Assembly: GCA_963575745.1 (NCBI GenBank)
Contig: CAUYUJ010013891.1
Location: 525,500 to 589,499, forward strand
Reading direction: 5' to 3'
Length of the DNA stretch: 64,000 nt
Source of the DNA: Prorocentrum cordatum
Taxonomy: Eukaryota > Sar > Dinophyceae > Prorocentrales > Prorocentraceae
Position 1 is the first letter of the stretch. Each line of letters begins with the position of its first letter. A program made the translations under genes and the position numbers. This document shows, one piece after another, positions 41,157-51,649 of the stretch. The notes under the pieces are model-generated. The model was given only the letters and a program-made list of their open reading frames with translations, searched no databases and was not told the DNA's origin.

Positions 41157-41729
41157 GTGTTCCAGGTGCTCGCCGACCGCCTGCCGCCCGCGCGCGCGGC
41201 CGTGGCCGAGAGCCCGCCGCGCGGACTGCCGCCGCCCCCCGGCCGCTGGGAGGCCCAGGGCGGCCCAGGGCCTGCAGCCCGCGCGGCCTGGCGGGGCCTG
41301 GCGCCCGCGCCCAGTGCGCTCGGCGGCGCGCCAGGCGACCGGGCGGAGGCGGTGCGCAGCCTCCCCGAGAGCCCTGCGTCGGCGGAGCCGCGGCCAGGTG
41401 CCGCACCGGCCCCGGGGCCGTCGGCCCCGGGGCCGGCAGGGGCCGCGGCGGAGCCGGCCCAGCCTCTGCTCGGCGCCGCCGAGCTTCTGGCGGGTGCTGC
41501 TGGCTGTGCGCGGCGCCTGGCCCCCACGGCTTGCATCTGCGGCAGCGCCGAGCCCGCCTACGCCGGCTTTGTCCCTGGGCTCCCCCAGCTGGCCGATCCG
41601 GGCTGCCGGGGCCGTGCCGCAGTGGCGCCAGCCGATCCAGCATTCGTCGAGGTCAGGCCCTCGTTCTTCGAGGGGTGCCTGTTGATGGGCCCGCTGGAGA
41701 AGCGCGGCGGCGCCTGCTGGCGGCAGTGA
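41157..41729 (+). CDS. Candidate GC-rich terminal exon, plus strand
   Basis: After GCGGCGCAGCAG|GTG the frame reads VFQVLADRLPPARAAVAE, then a long Ala/Pro/Gly-rich stretch, and ends with PAFVEVRPSFFEGCLLMGPL before EKRGGACWRQ and TGA at 41727-41729. The last ~50 residues (ICGSAEPAYAGFVPGLPQLA) look coding; the middle may be GC-driven. The minus strand is also open here, so strand choice is uncertain. Confidence 0.4.
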   Translation: MFQVLADRLPPARAAVAESPPRGLPPPPGRWEAQGGPGPAARAAWRGLAPAPSALGGAPGDRAEAVRSLPESPASAEPRPGAAPAPGPSAPGPAGAAAEPAQPLLGAAELLAGAAGCARRLAPTACICGSAEPAYAGFVPGLPQLADPGCRGRAAVAPADPAFVEVRPSFFEGCLLMGPLEKRGGACWRQ

Positions 41730-42950
41730 CCTAGCGGATTAGAACGATGACTTGTGACCCCGACCCTGAAAGGAAAGCATGCGCTAGGACAGTTCAACCA
41801 GTAGTATGATATCGACCTCAGGGATCATGTGATGCTCCTGGCTGCTCTCCCGCTCTCGTTTGCCGCCCTGGGCTGCTCCCCTGGATCCTGGCGAATTGTG
41901 AGGCAGGATGTGCGACCATGAGGCGGGTGCTTGGCGCCGCCTTAATGCTATTACGTAGGATAGTCTGGCTGCTAGTTCGTACTTCATGGTGGCGTATGGG
42001 GGTTGGGGGATTAGGGCGAAGGTATTATATGGTAGTGTACGATAGGTGTGCACCTAACATCTGGTGTGTATGTTGTATCGCTATAGCAAGTGTAGTTTGT
42101 CATATGGCAAGGTGCTGCTCGTGTCTAGGGCGGCGCCCCAACACCCGGGTGTTGTTGATGCGCTACTTTCTTCGGGCATACATATATATAGATGTATATA
42201 TACACATCTATATAAATATATTTATATATATACACAATATGTATATATATGTGTATCGGCGGCCGCGTCCGTTCATCGTGTTAGTGGTTGTGTGTGTGCT
42301 ACTGGCGCGCCTCTTAGTCGTCTCAGCATAACTCGCTCATCTCTTGGGTGCCCCTCGAGGCTGATAAACCATAATCTTCTTGCCCGCAGATCCTCCCGCC
42401 AATCAGACCGTTGGCCTCTCCTCAGATGTAGCCGTCCAGACCTGAAGAAGACAGACGCCCCGCCGCGGTCTCGGCGGCGCGGGCTGTGCCGCGGAGAGGG
42501 GGAGGGATTGGCCGGGGGGGGACATCTGGTGCGCCTGCGGGTCAGAGATGGCCCACGTCTGTAGAGGTGTCACCGAGGCGTGCATGCACAGGGGGGACTT
42601 GCCCCCCTGTGCGGTCAACTTGCCCCCCTGGCGGTCAATTCGCCCCTTGCCCCCACGGGGGACTGCGGGTCGATGTCCCCGGGACTTCGACCAGCAGTCC
42701 ACAGCCGCCCACGTCTCGCCGAGACGGACCTGGGTGACCCACCACGCCCAGGAATGTGCGGCGTCGCAACTGGGGGGCCGATCGCCGATCTACCAGCCGT
42801 GCATCGCAGAATCACGTCAAACCAGGAATAACGTGCAAATTCCTAACGGCCTCCGAGCGAACTGTCGTGAGACATGGCATGGACGAGCATTCGTGAAACA
42901 CAGTGAGGACACGAGTCCAACCAAATGAGGTCGGCCCATGCAGTCTCCAA
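41730..42950. other. Spacer with TATA microsatellite, no recognised gene
   Basis: (TA/CATA)n at 42178-42255. 42585-42665 carries three diverged copies of a CTTGCCCCCCTG.GGTCAA phrase. No domain in either strand. Confidence 0.5.
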
Positions 42951-43420
42951 AATTATCCCATTGGACCCTTGTGGAGCCTCTTGAGGGTTCCCTTGAGACC
43001 CTTGGAGTCGTCTTGGAGCTCTCTTCAGGTGCTCTTCGGGCTCTCTTGGGGCTCTCTTGGGGATTTTTGGGAGCAGTAGGGCCTTCTGACATCGAGGGAG
43101 AAGGGAGGTCCTCAACTACGACCCCCCTTGGAACCCTACGAATCGTCTCTGATGTTTCCTTGTACGTAGCTTTCTAGGGTTTCTCTTGGGAGCCTTTCGG
43201 GCCCGCTTGGTGCCATTTTTGGGCCTCTCTGAGGGCTTTCTTGGGCCACCTCGTGGCCATCTTGATGCCTCAGAGGCCCATCGGAGACCAGAAAGGCCAG
43301 ATGACGAACCCATGGAAACGCCATCTTCTGACTGACTTCTCGGAGGCTTTCTCGGGAGGCTGGTCGGTCATCTCAGAGCCGTCTTGGGATTTTCTTCGGG
43401 CTCTCGGGGCCACGGTTGAG
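42950..43420 (-). repeat. Diverged satellite-family sequence
   Basis: CTTGGGGCTCTCTTGGGG blocks in the same orientation as the 13.2-kb and 37.1-kb arrays, more degenerate than those. Confidence 0.55.
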
Positions 43421-44340
43421 GCCATCTTGGGCCAGCTCAGGCTACGTGCGCCGCCCTGGATGCAATCTGGTTTTGTGTTGGAGTCATACTGTCTTGGGGC
43501 CTGTTTGAGCCTTCTAGGGCACCCACGTGGCACGGCTGGGGCACCCCTCGAAATTCTTGTCCGAACGGTCCCAGGAGAAGTCTGGGGAGTCGACTTTGCG
43601 GGAGGGGTATCCGTGGGCGCGAGAGGCCTCCCCCCCTCCACTTCAGATGGCCAGGGAGAGGGCATGGGGGAGGGGGGGCCAGCTCCCCCCCCACCCCCCG
43701 AGGGGGAACTCGGGCTCGCTTTAGAAGAGCAGATCCGCCAGTCTGCCCTCATGAGCGGGCGGTACTGCCTCTTCCTGCATGTCCAGGCGGTGCCAGGCAG
43801 GGAGGGTGGCTGCCTCGTTTTAATCTCACGAAGGACTATTTTTGTTGCCGGCTCCGGCTGCAGAAGGAGACTCGTGCAGATGCAGGGCGCGTTCAGCAGG
43901 CTCGCGCACCCGCTCAGTTACTCCTCGCTCGTGCCGTTATTTGATGCATATGCCGCAGAGCCAGAGCTGCCGAGACGTTCTTTCGGGCCCGATGCGTGGC
44001 ACGCTTGCCGTTCGCGCCAGTCTCTGAATCTCGCTCTTTTTTGTGTAGTCCCCCTCTCTCTCTCTACATGTAAGTATATTTATGTGCGTATAGAGATATA
44101 AAGATTCCCCAACCAGTGCTTGCACTTAGGCTTTTTTCTGTTTTTTGACTTGGGTCTGAAGACCTTGGGCCTGTGTGTCGGTCTGGCGGCTCCGTGCCAG
44201 GCGTCGCCGCCCCGTCGCCGCCTCGTCGCCGCCCGTCCTCTGGGCCTGTCTGTCGGTCTGGCGGCAATGTGGCCGCCGTGGCCGCCCCGTCATCGCCAGG
44301 TCGCCGCCCTAGATTCTCCCTTCTGAAGACAAAATGAACT
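43420..44340. other. Spacer with a short dispersed repeat
   Basis: 43518-43595 matches 40127-40205 over ~75 bp (shared GGCACGGCTGG/GCCACGGCTGG, CCCCTCGAAAT and AGAAGTCTGGG phrases). 44160-44290 holds two copies of a GGGCCTGT(G/C)TGTCGGTCTGGCGG phrase with GTCGCCGCC runs. No gene recognised. Confidence 0.5.
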
Positions 44341-44996
44341 CTACCCCCCCCAGGAATTATCGCTACCCCCCCCGGGTATGTAAATCATCTATGATTTTGG
44401 CCACATGTCCATCCTAAATATGAAATCGCGATGTCAAATGCCAACCGGGTTCCCCCCCCCTGAGGTTCCCTAGTTAAAAAATTATGCGGTGACATTTTGT
44501 GTTCTAGCAAAGCACTTTTTCACGAATCCCTTGCAAAACATGTGACGAAGTGCGCACGCGCGCGTCGTCGCGCGCGCATGCCGAAATCCTTCAAAAACCT
44601 TCGGTGCCGGAAGGATTTCGCAATCGAGTTTCCAAAACACATACAAAAACACAGGGTTTCGCAACACTGATTTGCTGAAACAACTTCCGCGCGAGCTCTT
44701 GCGAAATCTTAATTCAGGAAACCATAGGTTTTCCAAGATTTTCGCAACATGCTATTAAACGGGTTTCGCGCGCGCATGTCGAAATCTGTCGAGCGCCCTT
44801 GCCCGTGTGCCGTCGCGAGAATCCTCTGCAAAAAATGGGACGAAGTGCAGACGCGCGTGTCGTCGCGCGCGTACGCCGAAAACCTTCAAAACCCATCGGC
44901 TTCGGAAGGATTTCAAAATCGCTTGCCCAAACAATCTACAAAAACCCAAGGTTTCGCAATACGGATTTTCAACCAAAGCGTGCGCGCGCGCTCTTG

Positions 44997-45715
44997 CGTC
45001 GTCGTCGTCGTCGTCCTCCCTCCTCCCGCGTCGTTGTCGTCGTCGTCGTCGTCGTCGCCTACGTCGTCCTCTGTCTTTCCTCGTGTTCGTCGTCGTCGTC
45101 CTCTTTGGCGTCGTGGTCGTTTCCGTCGTCGTTGTCGCCGTGGTTGTCCTTCCTCCTCCTCCCTCGTCGTCGTCGTCGTCCGTCGTCGGCGTCTCGTCGT
45201 CGTCCCTCCTATTTCGGTGCTGTCGTCGTCGTCGTCGTCGTCCTTGTCGTTGTCGTCTTCCCTCCTCCCTCGTCGTTGTCGTCGTCGGTGTCGCCGTCCT
45301 TCCTCCTTCTTCGTCGTTTGCGTCGTCGCCGTCCTCCCTCCTACCTCGTCGTTGTCGTCGCTGTTGTCGTTGTCGCCGTCGTCGTCCTCCCTCCTCCCTC
45401 GTCGTCGTCTTCGTTGGCGACGTCGTCGTCGTCGTCGGCGTCGTTGTCGTCGTCGTCGTCGGTGTCGTCGTTGTCGCCGCCGTCGTCGTCGTCGTCGTCG
45501 TCGGCGTCGTTGACGTCGTCGTCGTCGGTGTCGTCGTTGTCGTCGTCGTCGTCATCGTCGTCGGCGGCGTCGTCGTCGTCAGTGTCGTCGTCGTCGTCGT
45601 CGTCGTTGTCGGCGTCGTCGAAGTCGTTTGAGACGTCGTCGGTGTCGTCGTAGTCGTTGTCGGCGGCGTCGTCGTCGTCGTTGTCGCTGTCGTCGTCGGC
45701 GTCGCTGTCGTTGCC
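44997..45715. repeat. (CGT)n expansion 1, ~720 bp
   Basis: GTCGTC triplets with CCTCC, GGCGTC and TTGTCG variants. It sits where the unexpanded copies carry the short CGTCATCGTCGTCGGCG segment. Confidence 0.9.
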
Positions 45716-46506
45716 AAGTGCCATTTGGTATCCACCGTCACGGTCTTAAGAGATTGTGCAAGCCAAGTTGCGGGTGGGTGGGTGGGATGTTTGCGCGAGC
45801 AGTGGAGTGGACAACTCTTTGCGAACAGAAATTAGTTCTCCTTTCCAAAAAGAGAATAGACTCTATCCCCCCCTCCCGGCGTTACCGCTACCCCCCTTCG
45901 GGTATGTAAATCATATGATTCTGACCACATGTCCATCCTAAATATGAAATCACAATGTCCCAGGCCAGCCGGGTTCCCCCCCCTGAGGTTCCCTTGTGAA
46001 AAACACTATGCGGTGACATTTGTTGTTCTAACAAACACTTTTTCACGAATCCTTCTTGCAAAAAATGTGACGAAGTGTGCACGCGCGCGTCGTCGCGCGC
46101 GCATGCCGAAATCCTTCAAAAACCTTCGGTGCCGGAAGGATTCCGCAATCGAGTTTCCAACATGGTTTCGCAACAGTGATTTGCTAAAAAAGCTTCCGCG
46201 CGAGCTCTTGCGAAATCTTAATTCAGGAAACCTTAGGTTTTCCAAGATTTTCGCAACATGCTATTAAACGGGTTTCGCGCGCGCATGTCGAAATCTGTCG
46301 AACGCCCTTGCGCGTGTGCCGTCGCGAGAATCCCCTGAAAAAAAATATGACGAAGTGCAGACGCGCGCGTCGTCGCGCGCGTACGCCGAAAACCTTCAAA
46401 CACATCGGTTTCGGAAGGAGTTCAAAATTGTGTGTCCAAAAAACATACAAAAACATAAGGTTTCGCAACACGGATTTTCAACCAAAGCGTGCGCGCGCGC
46501 TCTTGC

Positions 46507-46723
46507 GTCGTCGTCGTCGTCGTCGTCGCCGTCCTCCCTCCTCCCGCGTCGTCGTCGTCGTCGTCGTCGCCTACGTCGTCCTCTGTCTTTCCTCGTGTTC
46601 GTCGTCTTCGTCCTCTTCGGCTTCGTGGTCGTTTCCGTCGTCGTTGTCGCCGTGGTTGTCCTTCCTCTTCCTCCTTCGTCGTCGTCCGTCGTCGGCGTCT
46701 CGTCGTCGTTCCTCCCATTTCGT

Positions 46724-46757
<34 letters not shown>

Positions 46758-47030
46758 GTCTTCCCTCCTCCCTCGTCGTTGTCGTCGTCGGCGTCGCCGT
46801 CCTTCCTCCTTCGTCGTTCGCGTCGTCGCCGTCCTCCCTCCTCCCTCGTCGTTCTCGTCGTTGTCGTCGTTGTCGCCGTCGTCGTCCTTCCTCCTCCCTC
46901 GTCGTCGTCTTCGTTGGCGTCGTCGTCGTCTTCGTCGTCGTCGGCGTCTGCGTCGTTATCGTCGTCGAAGTCGTCGGAGACGTCGTCGGTGTCGTCGTAG
47001 TCGTTGTCGTCGGTGTCGTCGTAGTCGGTC
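46507..47030. repeat. (CGT)n expansion 2, ~520 bp
   Basis: Same start (GCGCGCGCTCTTGCGTCGTCG) and the same pattern of CCTCC and TTTCCTCGTG interruptions as expansion 1 but shorter, so the two are copies that later changed length. Confidence 0.9.
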
Positions 47031-47852
47031 TTAAGAGGTTTTGCACACCAAGTTGCGGGTGGGTGGGTGGGATGTTTGCAAGAGCGTGGGATGTGTCACA
47101 TCATGGTTAAAAATCAATTGCACATCGTAGATTCTCCTTTCTAAAAAGAATAGACTCCACCCCCCCCGGACTTATCGGGCTTCCCTGGGATAATATGATT
47201 TCACACATATATATATATATATATACATATGTATATATATATAGATATTCTGCACACTCGTTCATCCTAAATATGAAATCGTATCATCCCAGCCAGGCCG
47301 GGTTCCCCCCCCTGAGGTTCCCTTGTAAAAAAAAAAACATTAAGCGGTGACATGTTTGTTATAACACAACACTTTTTAAACGAATCCCTTGCAGCAAATG
47401 AGACGAAGTGCTCACGAGCGCGTCGTCGCACGCGCATGCCGAAATCCTTCAAAAACCTTCGGTGCGGGAAGGATTTCGCAATCGAGTTTCCAATAAACAT
47501 ACAAAAACACATGGTTTCGCAACACTGATTTGCTAAAACAGCTTCCGCGAAAACTCTTTCGAAATCTTGAGAAAACCACAGGTTTTTCAAGCTTCCCACA
47601 AAATGCTACCAAACGGGCTTCGCGCGCGCTCATGTCGAAATCTGTCGAACGCCCTTGCGCGTGTGCCGTCGCGAGAACCCCCTGCAACAAATAAGACGAA
47701 GTGCAGACGCGCGCGTCGTCGCGCGCGTACGCCGAAAACCTTCAAAACCCATAGGTTTCGGAAGGGTTTCAAAATCGTGTGTCCAAAAAAACTACAAAAA
47801 CACAAGGTTTCGCAACACGGATTTTCAACCAAAGCGTGCGCGCGCGCTCTTG

Positions 47853-48082
47853 CGTCGTCGTCGTCGTCGTCGTCGCCGTCCTCCCTCCTCCCGCGTCGTT
47901 GTCGTCGTCGTCGTCGTCGCCTACGTCGTCCTTTGTCTTTCCTCGTGTTCGTCGTCGTCGTCCTCTTTGGCGTCGTGGTCGTTTCCGTCGTCGTTGTCGC
48001 CGTGGTTGTCCTTCCTCCTCCCTCGTCGTCGTCGTCGTCGTCCGTCGTCCTCGTCTCGTCGTCGTCGTCCCTCCTATTTCGT

Positions 48083-48116
<34 letters not shown>

Positions 48117-48336
48117 GTCGTCGTCTTCCCTCCTCCCTCGTCGTTGCCGTCGTCGGCGTCGCCGTCCTTCCTCCTTCTTCGTCGTTCGCGTCGTCGCCGT
48201 CCTCCCTCCTCCCTCGTCGTTGTCGTTGTCGCCGTCGTCGTCCTCCCTCCTTCGTCGTCGTCGTCGTTGGCGATGTCGTCGTCGGCGTCGGCGTCGTTGT
48301 CGTCTTCGTCGGCGTCGACGTCGGCGTCGTCGTCGT

Positions 48337-48377
<41 letters not shown>

Positions 48378-48630
48378 GCGTCGTTGACGTCGTCGTCGTC
48401 GGTGTCGTTATCGTTGTCGTCGGCGTCGTCATCGTCGTCGTCGTTGTCATCGTCGTCGTCGTCGGCGTCGGTGTCGTCGTCGTCGTCGTCGTCGTCGGTG
48501 TCGTCGTCGTCGTTGTCGGCGTCGTCGAAATCGTTGGAGACGTCGTCGGTGTCGTCGTAGTCGTTGTCGGCCGCGTCGTCATCGTCGTTGTCGCTGTCGT
48601 CGTCGGCGTCGCTGTTGTTGCCAAGTGCCA
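47853..48630. repeat. (CGT)n expansion 3, ~780 bp
   Basis: The longest of the three, with the same interruption order. It ends in TGTTGTTGCCAAGTGCCATG as expansion 1 ends in TGTCGTTGCCAAGTGCCATT. Confidence 0.9.
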
Positions 48631-49184
48631 TGTGGTACCCACCGTCACGGTCTTAAGAGATTTTGCAATCCAAGTTGCGGGTGGGTGGGTGGGATGTTTG
48701 CGCGAGCAGTGGAGTGGACAACTCACTGCGAACAGAAATTTAATTCACTTCGTATATTGCACCATCAATAGAGCTCGCACCGCAAATCTTGCATCACATG
48801 GGTTGCACCATATATCTTGCACAACGTAGGTTCTCCTCCCAAAACAGGAGATAGGTTTTACCCCCCCCAGACTTATCGATTCCCCGGGGACTGGTACAAA
48901 GCACATGTGGTTCTGACCCAACGTCCATCTTCCTTGTGAATTCAAACTATCCCAGCCAGGCAGGTATCGCACCCCCCTGCCACTGTCTGCAAAAAAGTGT
49001 GCGCGCACATCCGTGTATCACGAATCATAAGCTGTCAATCGTCCCTTGCCAAAAAAATCGGAAGTGCACACGCTCGCGTCGTCGCGCGCGCATGCCGGAA
49101 TCCTTCAAAAACATTGGGTTCCGGAAGGAATCCAAAATCGAGTATCCAAAAAACATGCGGAACAAGGTTTCGCAATACGGATGT

Positions 49185-49964
49185 TCAACACAAGCGTGCG
49201 CGCGCGTTCTTGCGAAGTCTTAAGAAAACCACATGCTTGTCAACACTTTCATAACATGCTGCCAAGCGGGCTTCGAGCGGGCATGTTAAAATCGTTCGAA
49301 CGCCCTTGCGCGCGTGCTGGGTTGGCACGATCCGTTTCAAATAATACCATGCGGACCACTCTCGCACGTCTGCCGCGCGCGCATGTCGAATTCTTTCCAA
49401 AACCTTCATCACCGACGCGAAGACGCCGTCATCGCCGTCGGCGTGATTAGTATGGGCGCCGTCAGCGGCTGCCCCGTCGTCGCTGTCAGCATCGTCGCCA
49501 GCATCGCTACTATCATCATTGTGTATACCTTCGTCGACGTTGCCATGATACCGCTCCCGCCCAAGTCGCCGACTCGCACTGAAATGTTCGCTAATTAAGA
49601 TGTGCCTAGCGGTCAGCGCCACCGCGTTCGCGTCGGCCGCGCCAAAATAGCTGGCGGCTGCGCGCGCGAGCACGCACGGGCTAGTGCGGCCGCAGAAATG
49701 CACCAGCCAACACCCAGCACTCATCGCAATCGCTCCCGCATGGGTTTTGCAAACCAAGTTGCGGGTGGGTGGGTGTGATGATTGGGCGAGCAGTGGAATT
49801 GACGTTCTCAACTTCGGCAAGTGAATTGCACCACGCAGGTGGCGCCACATATGTTGCGCCACAGAGTGCACCGCATATACATATATATACACACATACAT
49901 GGGTGAGTGAGTTTGTGAACGTTGATTTCAGATAGGTTAGCGAAGGGGCCAAGGGGCGGGACAT
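49185..49964 (-). other. Minus-strand open frame in a CG-rich family copy (259 codons), status unknown
   Basis: The stretch PLLAQSSHPPTRNLVCKTHA to ARAAASYFGAADANAVALTA is also open on the minus strand in the copies at 23242-23550, 23949-24344 and 27419-27769, with recognisably similar residues (PLLAQS(S/P)(H/R)PP(T/A)RNL(V/L)CKT). It could be an unknown protein of a repeat element or chance in CG-rich DNA. No known domain, no start-site evidence. I do not call it a gene. Confidence 0.3.
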
Positions 49965-50139
49965 GTCCGGTTGTTTCGGACGTTGTCTCCAGGTCTTGCC
50001 TGCGCCCGAAACCGTTTCAAGGTCAAGGCATCATGACTCGCTGATGCGAGTTTCGAGGTGCCTCCGCGGGCACCCTCTTGCAGGTCTCCCCCGCGGCACC
50101 CAGAAGGGTGCCGCTGTGTATCCACCAGACGGGCCCGCC

Positions 50140-51627
50140 ATGGCGCAGGGGGGAGATGCGGCTGCGGCGGCCGCGCCGCCCGGGCTAGACGCTGTCCCCG
50201 CAGGCGAGCCGCCGCCGCCCTCCCCAGAGGCCCTGACGGCCGACGCGAGCCAAGGCAGCTGGTGGCTCGCGGCGGCGTGGGGGCGTCTCGCCCTGACGGG
50301 CGGACGAGGAGCCCTGGCCGCCCAGCTGGGCTCGACGGGGCGGGCCCGCCTCGCGGGCCTCACCGTCTGCGGGCCGGTGGGCATCCTCGCCACGGCGCGG
50401 GCCGTGCGACAGGCATGGTGGCTCTACTGCGACCAGGAGGCCACGAAAGCGCAGATGGCGCCCCTCACGGCGCAGATGCAGCAGCTGGCCCTGTCGGGAG
50501 CGATGGGGATGCCAGGCGGGGGATTCCCAGGAGGCGGCCCGCCCGACAGTGCGATGCACGGGCGGGCCGACGTCGGAGCGCCGCCGCCGGGGATCCCGCA
50601 GGTGCCAGGCGCGTCGATGGCGGGGCCGGCCACAGGGCCCGTCGGGCCCCCGGCGGGACTGGCTGCCCAGGCACCCGCGGGCGCGGCGAGCCTGGACGCG
50701 CTGGGGGCGTGGGCGGGCTTGGCCGCCCCGACCGCCCCAGAGGCGGGTGCCGCCGCCGCCGCAGGGAGCTCGCCTGGCGCCCCGCAGCACAGGCCGCCCG
50801 AGCTGGACAACAAGGTGCGGCAGCAGGCCAGGCAGGTGAAGGAGCTGCTGACGGCGCTCGCGAACGCCAGGGGTCAGGACTACATGCGGGGGCGACGCTT
50901 CTGGTCCAACACCCACGCGCTGGACTCGAGCGGGCAGCTGCTGCCCGAGGCGAAGCGCCTCCTGCCTGGGTTCGGCTACGTGGGCGAGCAGACGGCGACG
51001 GCCCCTCGCCACGAGGAGCTAGGGGCCGCGCTGGACCGCCTCGCGTCGGAGGCCGCGCTGACCGCAGGCGCGGGCATCTGGCAGGCCAGCCCCAGTCAGG
51101 GCCTGGCCGCCGCCGCAGGAGGCTCGGAGGAAACGCGGTGGGGCTCTCCACTACCCGCGGACCTCCAGCGAGCAGCCCCCGAGATCTACAGGGCGACGAG
51201 AGGCGAGGGGTCGACGGGCGCACGCGACTGGATTGCTCGGCGATACCGGGGGAGCAGGACCAGCCCAGCGTGGGTCGACCTGTGGACCCTAGCCACGTCG
51301 GTCGACTTCCGCCTCCGCGACTGCAGCAGTGATCTGGAGATCGCGCAGGCGCTGGCCAGGGACGACATGATGGAGATCGGACTCCGCCGCCTAGCGGCAT
51401 ACGTGTACGAGCAGCGGAGCGGCGACCGCGTCGGGGCCCAGCACATGTTGGGCATCGCGCCGCCTGGCGGCTCAGCCGACGCGGCCCCGACGTGGATGGT
51501 GGCCTCAGCGACGATGCGCTCGAAGATCGAGCACCAGCGCAGGGAGAGAGTCGAGGCCGAGGCACGCCACAGGCGCAAGAACGGGGTCTGGGCAGGTGCC
51601 AGGGAGAATCCGGGGAAGTCGTTTTAA
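50140..51627 (+). CDS. Intact gag-like retroelement protein (ORF1 type), orphan
   Basis: The longest undamaged non-repetitive frame in the window: 495 codons from ATG 50140 (MAQGGDAAAAAAPPG) to TAA; the frame is open upstream to 49963, but a CTCTTGCAG acceptor-like site near 50090 favours the later start. Order: Pro/Ala-rich N-terminus; a hydrophobic/tryptophan segment (WWLAAAWGRLAL...LAGLTVCGPVGIL); a Gly/Pro-rich linker; a basic region (DNKVRQQARQVKELLTAL); and a C-terminal helical block (YRGSRTSPAWVDLWTLATSV, ALARDDMMEIGLRRLAAYVY, MLGIAPPG, WMVASATMRSKIEHQRRERV). I recognise the C-terminal pattern from gag-like ORFs of dinoflagellate retroelements. No pol follows: 51650 onward is minisatellite. 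It could be a co-opted or recently stranded gag. Confidence 0.6.
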   Translation: MAQGGDAAAAAAPPGLDAVPAGEPPPPSPEALTADASQGSWWLAAAWGRLALTGGRGALAAQLGSTGRARLAGLTVCGPVGILATARAVRQAWWLYCDQEATKAQMAPLTAQMQQLALSGAMGMPGGGFPGGGPPDSAMHGRADVGAPPPGIPQVPGASMAGPATGPVGPPAGLAAQAPAGAASLDALGAWAGLAAPTAPEAGAAAAAGSSPGAPQHRPPELDNKVRQQARQVKELLTALANARGQDYMRGRRFWSNTHALDSSGQLLPEAKRLLPGFGYVGEQTATAPRHEELGAALDRLASEAALTAGAGIWQASPSQGLAAAAGGSEETRWGSPLPADLQRAAPEIYRATRGEGSTGARDWIARRYRGSRTSPAWVDLWTLATSVDFRLRDCSSDLEIAQALARDDMMEIGLRRLAAYVYEQRSGDRVGAQHMLGIAPPGGSADAAPTWMVASATMRSKIEHQRRERVEAEARHRRKNGVWAGARENPGKSF

Positions 51628-51649
51628 GCAAACAGTCACACTTCGTGGT

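Larger units (their letters stand above)
44340..49900 (+). repeat. Tandem array of the CG-rich family with CGT expansions (units 1.3-1.7 kb)
   Basis: CATCCTAAATATGAAATC lies near 44411, 45935 and 47262, with a degenerate equivalent near 48922, giving units of ~1.52, ~1.33 and ~1.66 kb. Each unit: GGTTCCCCCCCCTGAGGTTCCC; the GACGAAGTGCGCACGCGCGCG hairpin; ATGCCGAAATCCTTCAAAAA and TGGTTTCGCAACA blocks; GCGCGCGCATGTCGAAATC; a second hairpin; then, in the first three units, a long CGT microsatellite; then GTCTTAAGAG.TT.TGCA and GTTGCGGGTGGGTGGGTGG. The last unit (48.9-49.9 kb) keeps the unexpanded CGACGCGAAGACGCCGTCATC form. Confidence 0.85.
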
